From Rhizobium sp. (GTDB lineage: Bacteria > Pseudomonadota > Gammaproteobacteria > Burkholderiales > Thiobacillaceae): DNA of 64,000 nt. Shown one piece after another: positions 8,943 through 16,539 of the stretch. The stretch's first letter is position 1. Each line of letters opens with the position of its first letter. The stretch lies in assembly GCA_019459285.1 (NCBI GenBank), contig JAIBEL010000031.1, forward strand, positions 1-64,000, written 5' to 3'. Under the pieces are notes generated by a model. It was not told the DNA's origin. It was given only the letters and a program-made list of their open reading frames with translations, and searched no databases. The position numbers and the translations under genes were made by a program.

Positions 8943-9785
8943 TCAACCGCGATGCCAGCTGAAACGCTTGATGAGCATCACGCAGATGCTGTCCAGCACA
9001 AACCCGACGACCCCGATCACCAGCACCAGTCCCATGAGATGCGAATATTCCAGACCTTCGCGCGCATCTTCGATGGCAAAACCGAAGCCGGAGGTCACCC
9101 CGAGAAACTCTGCCGGGATGATCACGATCCATGCGACGCCCAGCGCCAGACGGATACCGGTCAGGATGTCGAAGGTGATCGCCGGCATGATGATCCGCGT
9201 CACCATTTGCCAGGGCTTGGCACCGAGGTTACGTGCCACCTTGAACCAGGCGGGATCGACCTTGGCGAGGCCGGAGGCGGTGGCGAACGCAACCGGCCAG
9301 ACGGACGCGATCGCAATCAGGAAGATGATCGCCTGCTCCCAGCCCGCGAATACGACAACCGCGATCGGCTCCCAAGACAGCGGGCTGATCATGCGCAGGA
9401 ACTGGAACGGCACGTTGGTCAGCCGCTGGAACCACCGGATGCGGCCCATGAGGATGCCGAGCGGGATGCCGATGGCGATCGCTAGGCCCAGTCCCGCGCC
9501 CAGCCGGTAGCCGGTGCTCGACAAGGCCTGGGGAATGATCCTGTTTTCCCACATCTCGGGCAGCGACTTGAGTGCCGGGATGGGCCCGAAATCGGCAAAC
9601 TGCGACGTCGCGGGATTGAGCGCGACAAAGTAGATGCCGACCCCCCAGAGCGCGAACAGTACAGCCAGACCCACGAAGAAATGCAGCGACTTGTCCGCCG
9701 TATTCTTAATGGCCCGGGAAAGACAGTTTCCACTGACGCCTGCACTGACTACGCCGCCGCCCACTGTTGCGGTTTGGCTGCTCAT
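8943..9785 (-). CDS. ABC transporter permease (NrtB/SsuC/TauC family), first copy
   Basis: A 280-aa inner-membrane permease with about six transmembrane segments and the cytoplasmic EAA-type loop, here around GLAKVDPAWFKVARNLGAKP. The C-terminus (IEDAREGLEYSHLMG ... RFSWHRG) is typical of nitrate/sulfonate/taurine permeases. It is closely similar to the other permease at 9982-10803, so the channel is probably a heterodimer from a tandem duplication. Its ATG overlaps the stop of the 66-aa gene before it (ATGA). Substrate is inferred from context to be thiocyanate or cyanate. Confidence 0.92.
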   Translation of the reverse strand: MSSQTATVGGGVVSAGVSGNCLSRAIKNTADKSLHFFVGLAVLFALWGVGIYFVALNPATSQFADFGPIPALKSLPEMWENRIIPQALSSTGYRLGAGLGLAIAIGIPLGILMGRIRWFQRLTNVPFQFLRMISPLSWEPIAVVVFAGWEQAIIFLIAIASVWPVAFATASGLAKVDPAWFKVARNLGAKPWQMVTRIIMPAITFDILTGIRLALGVAWIVIIPAEFLGVTSGFGFAIEDAREGLEYSHLMGLVLVIGVVGFVLDSICVMLIKRFSWHRG

Positions 9786-9982
9786 TGCTCATTCCCCCCC
9801 GCCCATGCAACCGGCGCGGAAAACGCCTGGCCGTGGGGCACTCTTTCGATCAAATACGTGTCATTCATATCGTGTAACTTCTTGTCAACGTTCATATGTA
9901 TGCCCAGATGGAGCGTGGCCATCAGCCGGCAGTCCGGCGTATCCCGGAACTGCCCTGCCGAGGCGTAGGATTCCTTGCCCAT
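9782..9982 (-). CDS. Small coupled gene between the two permeases (66 aa), unknown
   Basis: A 66-aa frame beginning MGKESYASAGQFRDTP and ending PVAWAGGNEQ. Its ATG overlaps the stop of the upstream permease (ATGA at 9982-9979), and its stop overlaps the ATG of the downstream permease (ATGA at 9785-9782). Overlap at both ends is a strong sign of a translated gene. It has one cysteine, no membrane segment and no signal peptide, so it is probably a small cytoplasmic protein. I do not recognise a family; a regulatory or assembly role for the transporter is only a guess from position. Confidence 0.65.
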   Translation of the reverse strand: MGKESYASAGQFRDTPDCRLMATLHLGIHMNVDKKLHDMNDTYLIERVPHGQAFSAPVAWAGGNEQ

Positions 9983-10803
9983 CAGCCTCCCCGATGCCAG
10001 CTGTAGCGTTTGATGAGTGCCACCAGGATGCTGTCGAGGAAATAACCGACGATACCGATCGTGACCACCATCGCAGTGAGGTGGTTGTACGAAAGCGTCT
10101 CGCGTGCATCCTCGATGGCGTAGCCCAAGCCGGATGTCACGCCAAGATATTCGGCCGGGACGAGCACGATCCACGCAACCCCCAGCGCGAGGCGGATGCC
10201 GGACAACACGTCGAACGTGATCGCCGGCATGATCACCTTGGTCAGGATGTGCAAGGGTTTGGCGCCAAGATTGCGCGCCACCTTGAACCAGTTCGGATCG
10301 ACCTTGGCCAGCCCGGCCGCGGTGGCAAACATCACCGGCCAGACCGCCGCGATCGCGATCAGGAAGATGATCGACCCGTTCCACGTTGCGAACACCAGCA
10401 CCGCAAGCGGCATCCAGGAGAGCGGACTGATCATCCGCACGAACTGGAACGGCGAGTTGGTGAAGTCGCGGAACCACTTGATGCGCCCCATGAGGATGCC
10501 GATCGGCACGCCGATAACGATGGCGAGCAGAAGCCCTGAACCCAAACGAAAACCGCTGGCAGCCAGCGCATTCTGGATCTTGCCCGCCCCCCACAACTCC
10601 GGGAATGCCTCGAGCGTCGGGAACAACCCGAACTTGACGAAGGTTTTCGTCGTCGGGTTGTTGGCGATAAAGTACCCCCCGATCAACCAGAGGATGGCCA
10701 GGATCGCGATGCCGCCCGCGGCCCAGCCAAGACTCTGCACCGCCCGATGCTTCATCAGGCGGCAAAAGCCGCCCTCCTCGGCGGATGTGACTGCATAATT
10801 CAT
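9982..10803 (-). CDS. ABC transporter permease (NrtB/SsuC/TauC family), second copy
   Basis: A 273-aa inner-membrane permease, paralogous to the one at 8943-9785. The last ~85 residues align almost position for position (IMPAITFDVLSGIRLALGVA here, IMPAITFDILTGIRLALGVA there). It has about six membrane segments and an EAA loop. Its ATG overlaps the stop of the binding-protein gene (ATGA), and its own stop overlaps the 66-aa gene, so translation is coupled through the cluster. It presumably forms the pore with the other permease. Confidence 0.92.
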   Translation of the reverse strand: MNYAVTSAEEGGFCRLMKHRAVQSLGWAAGGIAILAILWLIGGYFIANNPTTKTFVKFGLFPTLEAFPELWGAGKIQNALAASGFRLGSGLLLAIVIGVPIGILMGRIKWFRDFTNSPFQFVRMISPLSWMPLAVLVFATWNGSIIFLIAIAAVWPVMFATAAGLAKVDPNWFKVARNLGAKPLHILTKVIMPAITFDVLSGIRLALGVAWIVLVPAEYLGVTSGLGYAIEDARETLSYNHLTAMVVTIGIVGYFLDSILVALIKRYSWHRGG

Positions 10804-12224
10804 AGTTCAATCACCTCGGTACGCACAAAGGGATCGCCTTTTTGCGGCACGCTCAGATCCTTCTTCCATGCCGGGTTGGCATTGAGCGCTTTCTTGATGT
10901 ATGTGTAATTGACGAGGTCCTTGGCCACGAAATCGGGGGTGAGGTCGTTCAGGAAGCCCAGGTCGCCGCCCACCAGTGTTTTCTTGAGTTCTTCGGTAAC
11001 GTACTTGGTGGCACTCGGGTACGGCCAGCCCTGGAAATTGATACGGCTCTGACCCCATTCCGGATGCTTGATGGCGGGCGGCGTCGCATAATCGGCCGGG
11101 CTGTAGAACAGCATCGCGCGCTCGACGACCTCGGCGGGGAACGGCATGTATTTCTTGCCGTCCTTGGACAGCATCTGCGCCATCGCCTTCTTGTTATTGG
11201 TGATATAGAGCTGCGCCTCGACGATGGCGTTATGGACGCCCTGCGCCCAGGTTGCACGGGCAGGATCCATCGCGTCGTCCTCGTGCATGATGACCACGCA
11301 GCAGGGGTGGCCTTTCCAGACGTCGCCAGTGAAGCGCAGCATCTGGCCACCCGCCTTGAGCTCGCCGAGCGCATTGAACGGTTCGGCGACGCAATAGCCG
11401 TCGATCTGTCTCGCCGCAAGCGCGGGCGGCATGTCGGGTGGGTTCAGGACGAGGAAGTTGCACTCGTTGGGTGCGAGCTTCGCGTTTTGCGGCCGCACCA
11501 CGGGCGTAATGCCGGCTTCCCGCAGGATTTTCTGCGAGATGATGTTGTGGATCGAGTACCAGTACGGCACGGCAAACTGCTTGCCGCCGAAGTCCTTGGG
11601 CGAGGAAATGCCACTGCTCTTGTGGACGATGATGCCGGAGCCGTTGGTGTGGTTCCAGGCCGTGATCTTCACCGGGAACTTGTTGTTGTAGCGCATCCAG
11701 ATCGGCACCGGGATGAGCATGTGCGTGAGGTTGAAACGCTGGGAAGAGAAGGCTTCGACCAGCGGCGACCAGCCGCGGATCAGCGTCGGCGGCTCCGACT
11801 GGATGCCCTGCTTCTTGAAGAAGCCCATTTCATGCGCGACCAGAAGCGTCGCCGCATCGGTAATCGGGAGATAGCCGATTTTGACCACCGGGTCGAATGG
11901 CTTGGAAAATTTCTTTTCGGCAGCGAAAGCCGACGAAGACAGCATGCCGCCCATGCCAGCCATGCCCCCCAAGGCGGAGAGACCGGCCATCTTGAGCATG
12001 TCGCGCCGGCTGACGCCCGAGCCGAGGACGGAACTGAACAGCGGGTCATAGGCAAGTTCCAGATTGGGATCTTCCATGCCGTCGTCGATGTCCGGATTGT
12101 CGGGCATCATCCTCTGCATGCGCGGGTCGATCGGATGGGCCTTGCCACATGTACCGCATGAACATCCATCAACGTGCACCAGCGGACGCGGCTGGTTATG
12201 CTCTTCGTATAGATATTTCTTCAT
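10800..12224 (-). CDS. ABC transporter substrate-binding protein, NrtA/CmpA-like, Tat-exported
   Basis: A 474-aa periplasmic binding protein of the NrtA/CmpA/SsuA group (linear or small anions). A twin-arginine signal (SRRDMLKMAGLSALGG, Arg73-Arg74) ends in SSSAFAAEKK with likely cleavage near residue 102. Before it lies an unusually long ~70-residue hydrophilic N-region with a CSCGTC cluster (Cys21, Cys23, Cys26). The mature part carries VKIGYLPITDAATLLVAHEM and the typical two-lobe pattern. NrtA-type proteins bind nitrate, cyanate or bicarbonate. Next to thiocyanate hydrolase, thiocyanate is the likeliest ligand, with cyanate as the alternative. Confidence 0.88.
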   Translation of the reverse strand: MKKYLYEEHNQPRPLVHVDGCSCGTCGKAHPIDPRMQRMMPDNPDIDDGMEDPNLELAYDPLFSSVLGSGVSRRDMLKMAGLSALGGMAGMGGMLSSSAFAAEKKFSKPFDPVVKIGYLPITDAATLLVAHEMGFFKKQGIQSEPPTLIRGWSPLVEAFSSQRFNLTHMLIPVPIWMRYNNKFPVKITAWNHTNGSGIIVHKSSGISSPKDFGGKQFAVPYWYSIHNIISQKILREAGITPVVRPQNAKLAPNECNFLVLNPPDMPPALAARQIDGYCVAEPFNALGELKAGGQMLRFTGDVWKGHPCCVVIMHEDDAMDPARATWAQGVHNAIVEAQLYITNNKKAMAQMLSKDGKKYMPFPAEVVERAMLFYSPADYATPPAIKHPEWGQSRINFQGWPYPSATKYVTEELKKTLVGGDLGFLNDLTPDFVAKDLVNYTYIKKALNANPAWKKDLSVPQKGDPFVRTEVIEL

Positions 12225-12311
12225 TCTCGGTCTCCTAAGGTGAGGGTCGGTATCCCGACCGGTGTTTGCTCTTCCTGTCTCTTCACTTTGAGCAATGCTG
12301 TAAATCTCGGA

Positions 12312-13103
12312 TCACGCGGCCAGCGTGGCCGACTCCGGCTTCTTGTAGTTCGCCGCTTCCTGGAACGTCGCCATCAGGCGCGTACGCAAAGCCTGAACCG
12401 CCGTGTCGTGACGATCGCGCGGATCGGGGAGATCGATATCCAGTTCGTGGACGATGTTTCCGGGCGAGCCCGCCATGATCACGGCGCGGTCGCCCATGAT
12501 CACGGCCTCGTCGATATCGTGTGTCACGAAGACGATGTTGAAGCCCTTGCGCTTGGCGATGTTGCGCACATCCTTTTGCAGGGATGAACGCGTGAACGCG
12601 TCAAGCGCGGAGAACGGTTCGTCCAGCAGCAGGAGTTCCGGCTCCATCACCAGCGAGCGTGCCAATGCCACACGCTGTTGCTGGCCACCCGAGAGATCCT
12701 GCACATTGGCCGTGGCGAAATCCTGCAGCTCGACCAGCTTGATCGCCTCCGTCACGCGCTCTTCGGTTTCTTCCTTGGACCAGCGCCCGAAGCTCAGGCC
12801 GACGCCGACGTTCTGGGACACCGTCATCCAGGGAAACAGATGCGGCGCCTGGAACATCATGACCCAGCGGGGCGACGGTGCAGTAATCGCCGTCCCATTG
12901 AGCAGGACCTTGCCTTCGGTGGGTTTCAGGATGCCGGCCAGAATATGGAGCAGCGTGGATTTGCCACAACCCGAACGGCCGATAATTGCGAGCGCCTCAC
13001 CGGGCGGGGACACCAGATCAACCCGATTGAAAGTCACCCCGGTCCGCGAACTGTAGCGGTGGGTCAGGCCCTGGATCTTGATTTCTGTTCCACGTATTGC
13101 CAT
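12312..13103 (-). CDS. ABC transporter ATP-binding protein (NrtD/SsuB/TauB family)
   Basis: A 263-aa ATPase energising the NrtA-type transporter encoded downstream. It has Walker A GRSGCGKSTL, Q-loop MFQAPHLFPW, signature LSGGQQQR, Walker B LLLLDEPFSALD and the switch histidine in FVTHDIDEAVIMGD. Length and motifs are standard for the nitrate/sulfonate/taurine group, without the extra C-terminal binding-protein domain of NrtC. It follows the P15K gene by ~120 bp, a gap with two tandem hairpins, and precedes the binding-protein gene by 87 bp. Confidence 0.94.
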   Translation of the reverse strand: MAIRGTEIKIQGLTHRYSSRTGVTFNRVDLVSPPGEALAIIGRSGCGKSTLLHILAGILKPTEGKVLLNGTAITAPSPRWVMMFQAPHLFPWMTVSQNVGVGLSFGRWSKEETEERVTEAIKLVELQDFATANVQDLSGGQQQRVALARSLVMEPELLLLDEPFSALDAFTRSSLQKDVRNIAKRKGFNIVFVTHDIDEAVIMGDRAVIMAGSPGNIVHELDIDLPDPRDRHDTAVQALRTRLMATFQEAANYKKPESATLAA

Positions 13104-13171
13104 CTACATATTCCTCTGTTTATTTCCGTCGCCCGGCCCACAAGGACTCACGGCAGAATTCTTGTTCATTT

Positions 13172-13213
13172 CGCGGGACGCTTCTCCCGCGGCCTACCCG
13201 GCACCTTGCCGGG
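13172..13213 (-). promoter_or_regulatory. Tandem hairpins between the hydrolase genes and the transporter genes
   Basis: Two perfect 7-bp stems lie side by side. CGCGGGA (13172-13178) pairs with TCCCGCG (13185-13191), and CCCGGCA (13197-13203) pairs with TGCCGGG (13207-13213). Neither is followed by a T-run on the minus strand. They sit between P15K and the ABC ATPase, and may act as an mRNA processing or stability boundary or a partial terminator that keeps enzyme levels above transporter levels. Confidence 0.55.
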
Positions 13214-13222
13214 CTCCCGCCA

Positions 13223-13648
13223 TCAGGCGCTGTTGAGACGTTTTCCAACTTCCTCCAGACGACGGGCCAGTTCCGCCTCGTCGATCAGGCCACGCTTGAT
13301 CATCGAGTGAGCCAGCGCCAGGAGCTGCCGTTCGGGGAACGGCACATCCTCGTAGAGCGTTTCCGACAAGTCGTCCTCTTCGGCGCGCCGCTCGAGTGAA
13401 GGCAGGGCACAAGAGCCCGGCTCAACCTGATCGTATGGCTTGACGCAGGAGTCGGCGGCGAGCATGTCGCACGTTGCCTCCAGGTCGATCTTCCAGGGTG
13501 GATCGGGATTCGTGACGCCGTACTGTGCCGCCAGGTCCTCCCAAACCCGCCCGCGCCCACGGACGTCCTCGAGTACGCCAATCGGTGTCAGGTCGGTACC
13601 GCTCCAGCGATCGGCAGTACCGGGAACATTTTTTTCAACTGTGGCCAT
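13223..13648 (-). CDS. Thiocyanate hydrolase activator/cobalt-insertion protein P15K
   Basis: A 141-aa protein, about 15.5 kDa, directly after scnC (32 bp gap). Nitrile-hydratase-family enzymes need a small activator for cobalt insertion, and in Thiobacillus thioparus the SCNase activator is called P15K. Size and position fit exactly. The sequence resembles nitrile hydratase accessory/beta-subunit N-terminal domains: GRGRVWEDLAAQYGV near 30-44 and an acidic, helical C-terminus. Two cysteines (Cys60, Cys68, in TCDMLAADSCVKP) could hold metal. A good ribosome site (AAGGAG) precedes the ATG at 13648. Assigned from size, context and partial resemblance. Confidence 0.78.
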   Translation of the reverse strand: MATVEKNVPGTADRWSGTDLTPIGVLEDVRGRGRVWEDLAAQYGVTNPDPPWKIDLEATCDMLAADSCVKPYDQVEPGSCALPSLERRAEEDDLSETLYEDVPFPERQLLALAHSMIKRGLIDEAELARRLEEVGKRLNSA

Positions 13649-13680
13649 GACTCGCTCCTTGCTAACGTACAGCCTGATGC

Positions 13681-14415
13681 TCAGTGGTCGTGATGAACCG
13701 GACGAATCGCCTTGCGCACCGGACGCTTGGCGTTCGAGGTAATGCCGGGTTTCGGCACCGCCACGCCGATCAGGCAGTCGCGCGTCACGATCTCGGTCAG
13801 TTGATCCTCGGTCCAGCCTTCCGTGCCTTCAGGACGGGTCGGCATGACGATGTAGCGGGTCTTCTGGTTGGAGTCGGCAACACGAACCTGAACTTCCGGC
13901 GGCAGTTGCAGACCGAACTCCGCGAGCACCTGACGCGGCCAGCGCACCAGGCGCCGACGATAGTTGGGCGTGCGATACCATTCGGGCGACTGCCCCAGGA
14001 TGGGACGCGGATAGCACGAGCACAGGGTGCACACCACGACATGCTTCAAGGTGGGCGTATCCGCCAGGACGCGCAGGTTGCAGTAGTCGCTGGGTGTGCC
14101 GAACTGGGTCGGGGGACTGGTCACCCAGTTCACGCCTACGGCCTTGCTGGCCTCGACGCCATCTTCGATGCAAAGCTTTTTGTACTCAGGATCCAGCCAG
14201 GCCTTGGCAACCAGGCGCGCTGCGGGCAACGGGCCAAGGGTATGCACATACTCCTTCCAGACGCGGTGGTCTTCAGCGGAGAAGAGTCCTTTTTCGATGG
14301 CCAGTTCACGGACAGCCATTTCGAGAATTTCGAAATCGCTGACTTCATCGACCATCGGAGCCGGCTTATGGCCGTGGTCGTGGTCGTGGTCATGGTCGTG
14401 GTGATGATCAGACAT
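13681..14415 (-). CDS. scnC: Thiocyanate hydrolase gamma subunit (catalytic, Co-type)
   Basis: A 244-aa subunit homologous to the nitrile hydratase alpha chain. Thiocyanate hydrolase converts SCN- and two waters to carbonyl sulfide, ammonia and hydroxide. The metal claw CTLCSC is at Cys129, Cys132, Ser133 and Cys134; threonine in the second position is the cobalt-type form, and the first two cysteines of the claw frame the site where two cysteines are oxidised post-translationally. The length agrees with ScnC of T. thioparus (243 aa). The N-terminus is strikingly histidine/aspartate-rich (HHHDHDHDHDHGH at 4-16), a probable metal-binding tail. It lies between scnA and the activator gene. Confidence 0.95.
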   Translation of the reverse strand: MSDHHHDHDHDHDHGHKPAPMVDEVSDFEILEMAVRELAIEKGLFSAEDHRVWKEYVHTLGPLPAARLVAKAWLDPEYKKLCIEDGVEASKAVGVNWVTSPPTQFGTPSDYCNLRVLADTPTLKHVVVCTLCSCYPRPILGQSPEWYRTPNYRRRLVRWPRQVLAEFGLQLPPEVQVRVADSNQKTRYIVMPTRPEGTEGWTEDQLTEIVTRDCLIGVAVPKPGITSNAKRPVRKAIRPVHHDH

Positions 14416-14452
14416 GTGTATTTCCTCTAGTCAAGAATGTCCGCGAGTCGAT

Positions 14453-14824
14453 TCAAGCCGACTCAAGATAACGTTCCGGGATTTCGGTCTCGAGCGTGTC
14501 GTTGCCGAAGCTATCGCTGTACTCGGGCCAAAGCTCCTTCTGCGCAAACACGATGCTGTAGAACCACTCCGGGTGATCCTCATTGCCAAATGCCTCGTCT
14601 TCGGCTGCAGGGCTCTCATACACCAGCTTGACGACGGTTCCCGTCGCGCCGCGCGTATAGGTCATGGTGCGGGTATAGAACAGATCGGGCAGATCCTTGA
14701 TACGCACGCGATCGCCCTCCTTGAACTTGGCCGGACCGGCCTTGCCCCTGAAGCACTGAGGATCGCCGATGCCGGTGGCCATCTTGGCGTGGTGGGTTCT
14801 GTCGTAAACAGGCTTATTGCTCAT
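14453..14824 (-). CDS. scnA: Thiocyanate hydrolase alpha subunit
   Basis: A 123-aa subunit corresponding to the C-terminal half of the nitrile hydratase beta chain. It has an SH3-like barrel with FKEGDRVRIKDL at about 34-45 and GATGTVVKLVYE, and ends DTLETEIPERYLESA. The T. thioparus protein is 126 aa. It forms the alpha-beta-gamma heterotrimer (dimer of hexamers in known structures) with scnB and scnC products. It sits 21 bp after scnB with a GAGGTGA ribosome site, in the same B-A-C gene order as the known operon. Confidence 0.94.
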   Translation of the reverse strand: MSNKPVYDRTHHAKMATGIGDPQCFRGKAGPAKFKEGDRVRIKDLPDLFYTRTMTYTRGATGTVVKLVYESPAAEDEAFGNEDHPEWFYSIVFAQKELWPEYSDSFGNDTLETEIPERYLESA

Positions 14825-14845
14825 AGCGTCTTCACCTCTTGAAAT

Positions 14846-15319
14846 TTACTTGGTCTTTGCGGGGAGGTATTCGCCCAGACCCTGATCTGACTTGGCGCGT
14901 TTTTTCACTTCATCGATCTTGTTGACAAGTTCGGTGAGCGTGCAGAATTGCTTGTCGACCAGGATGCGTGCCGCAGTCAGTAGCCACCGACCGTAGTAAG
15001 GCAGTCCCAGGTATTGCGTCTGGCCGACATCCACGTTCTGCTTGCGGCGGCGCTCTTCGGCAGTCCACACACCGCGCCATGCCAGGCATTCGCAAGTGGC
15101 AAAGGTATTCAGTTCCCAGACTTCTTCTTCCTTCTCGGTCCATACGATGGGCACATCCGGCTCGCCGCCGACGTCGTGCGAGGTACGCGTATAGGCGCGC
15201 CACAGCGAGTGGTCGATCTGATCGGGTGAGGGCGCGTGCGTCTGCTTGTGCAGAGCCGGCTGCATGTAGCCGACAGTCTCGATATGTCGGAGCACCTCTT
15301 CTCTGGTTGACGATGACAT
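14846..15319 (-). CDS. scnB: Thiocyanate hydrolase beta subunit
   Basis: A 157-aa subunit matching the N-terminal half of the nitrile hydratase beta chain. The start at 15319 (MSSSTREEVLRHIE) gives exactly the length reported for T. thioparus ScnB. The open frame extends 10 residues upstream, but those have no ribosome site, whereas AAGGAG precedes 15319. Residues HSLWRAYTRTSHDVGG and the arginine/lysine-rich EERRRKQNVDVGQTQYLG stretch are characteristic. It is the first gene of the leftward operon, and a conserved regulatory box lies ~200 bp upstream. Confidence 0.95.
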   Translation of the reverse strand: MSSSTREEVLRHIETVGYMQPALHKQTHAPSPDQIDHSLWRAYTRTSHDVGGEPDVPIVWTEKEEEVWELNTFATCECLAWRGVWTAEERRRKQNVDVGQTQYLGLPYYGRWLLTAARILVDKQFCTLTELVNKIDEVKKRAKSDQGLGEYLPAKTK

Positions 15320-15717
15320 TGTGTTGACTCCTTTGTGGATTACGAACAAGTCGGCTTGCCGTAATGCGATTTATGGTTGCCTTACTTCTACGCCAACTCG
15401 GCTTCTACAAATTACCAACATCAAAAACCTGAAGCGTTTCCGGTCACACCTTCATGTTTGCGTTGCGGTGGATTCCATCGCAGATCTTTGATGGCCCAAC
15501 TATGCGTCATCTAACTATTGGTTTCCAAGTCTTAATTCCGATGATCCCCATAGGGTTTTACTATAGGCCCGCGACCCGCTTGCAGACTGGATTTCAGTAT
15601 TTCCGGACACATCGAAACCCGTTTGTCACAGTCCCGTTCAAAGACCCTCTCCAAACAACATCTAATAGGTATCTTTCACACCTCTGTCCGGATCGTTCCA
15701 CGCTGACTTCAAGGGGA
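15320..15717. promoter_or_regulatory. scnB upstream region
   Basis: A 398-bp AT-richer interval between scnB and the methyltransferase stop. It must hold the scn operon promoter on the minus strand. I cannot pick -35/-10 boxes with confidence. It holds the 51-bp box shared with the cynR region at 15516-15566, listed separately. No gene is seen. Confidence 0.6.
15516..15566. promoter_or_regulatory. Conserved 51-bp box, copy 1 (probable LysR-type regulator site)
   Basis: This stretch aligns without gaps to 18476-18526 with 38 of 51 identical bases. The core is TTTCCAAGTCTT, one variable base, ATTCCGAT. It is flanked by CTAT(T/A)G on the left and (C/T)ATA(G/A)GG on the right, whose starts are 33 bp apart in both copies, about three helical turns. 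It lies ~197 bp upstream of scnB. Conservation next to the two leftward operons and a CynR-like gene suggests the CynR binding site; this is an inference. Confidence 0.65.
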
Positions 15718-16539
15718 TCAGATACGGTGCACCATGTAGGTGTAGTAATTGCATGCGGCAAAGAATGTTCCGTTCTCCATCGCCTGGCGCTGCTCGTTGT
15801 GCCAGACATCCACCGCGCGCTCCGGCAGCAATCCGGCCTGTTTGACATAAGGCACATAGGTCTCGGCAAACGACTTGAAATAGCTTGCCTGGCCGATTTC
15901 GACCACGGCATCGCCCCAGGCGTCCGCCAGCTTCAAGCCGAGCTCGGGCAGGAGTCGCGGCAGATCGCGCATGATCCGCGGATTGTTGAACGTGGCATTC
16001 GCCAGGGCTTCGTCGACAAGGCGACCGAAATCGTGATCCGGGTAAGCATAGGTCAGGGAGGCGTAATCGCCATCGAAAACAACCAGGGTTCCGCCGGGAC
16101 GGACAACACGCGCCATCTCGCCCAGAACCGCGAGGGGTGCGGTCACATGGCTGATCAGCGTGTGCGCGATGACGACATCGAATGTCGCATCGGGAAACGC
16201 GAGGCGGTGCGCGTCGCCGACCCGGAAAGCGACCTTGTCGTCGACCTGCTCACCCCGTGCGAAACCGTTCGCGGCATCGATGAAATGGCCGCATTGATCG
16301 ACGCCCAGCGCCTTGCCGGCAAAATCGCTCCGGCGCGCGATCGACCGCAACACGGCACCCGTACCGCAGCCCACTTCCAGGACCTGGGCGGACGGGGGCA
16401 AGGCAAGTCGGGCCACATAGTTGTCGAGCAGGCGTGTAAAGACGCCATCGCGCGCCCGGCTTTCAAGTCGGGCGACGAGACGTTCGAGTGCAGCCTCATC
16501 AAGTTCATTGACGAAACGGTGGGGGTCACGCGCAGCCAT
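15718..16539 (-). CDS. Class I SAM-dependent methyltransferase
   Basis: A 273-aa cytoplasmic methyltransferase of the UbiE/Methyltransf_11 type. The SAM-binding motif I is VLEVGCGTGAVL near residue 54, then GVDQ (motif post I) and VVRPGGTLVVFDGD (motif III region). A GAGGTGA ribosome site precedes the ATG at 16539. It lies alone between cynS and the scn operon on the same strand, after the cynS terminator, so it may have its own promoter. The substrate cannot be read from the sequence. Position in a thiocyanate/cyanate island allows a guess at thiol, sulfide or thiocyanate methylation. Confidence 0.85.
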   Translation of the reverse strand: MAARDPHRFVNELDEAALERLVARLESRARDGVFTRLLDNYVARLALPPSAQVLEVGCGTGAVLRSIARRSDFAGKALGVDQCGHFIDAANGFARGEQVDDKVAFRVGDAHRLAFPDATFDVVIAHTLISHVTAPLAVLGEMARVVRPGGTLVVFDGDYASLTYAYPDHDFGRLVDEALANATFNNPRIMRDLPRLLPELGLKLADAWGDAVVEIGQASYFKSFAETYVPYVKQAGLLPERAVDVWHNEQRQAMENGTFFAACNYYTYMVHRI

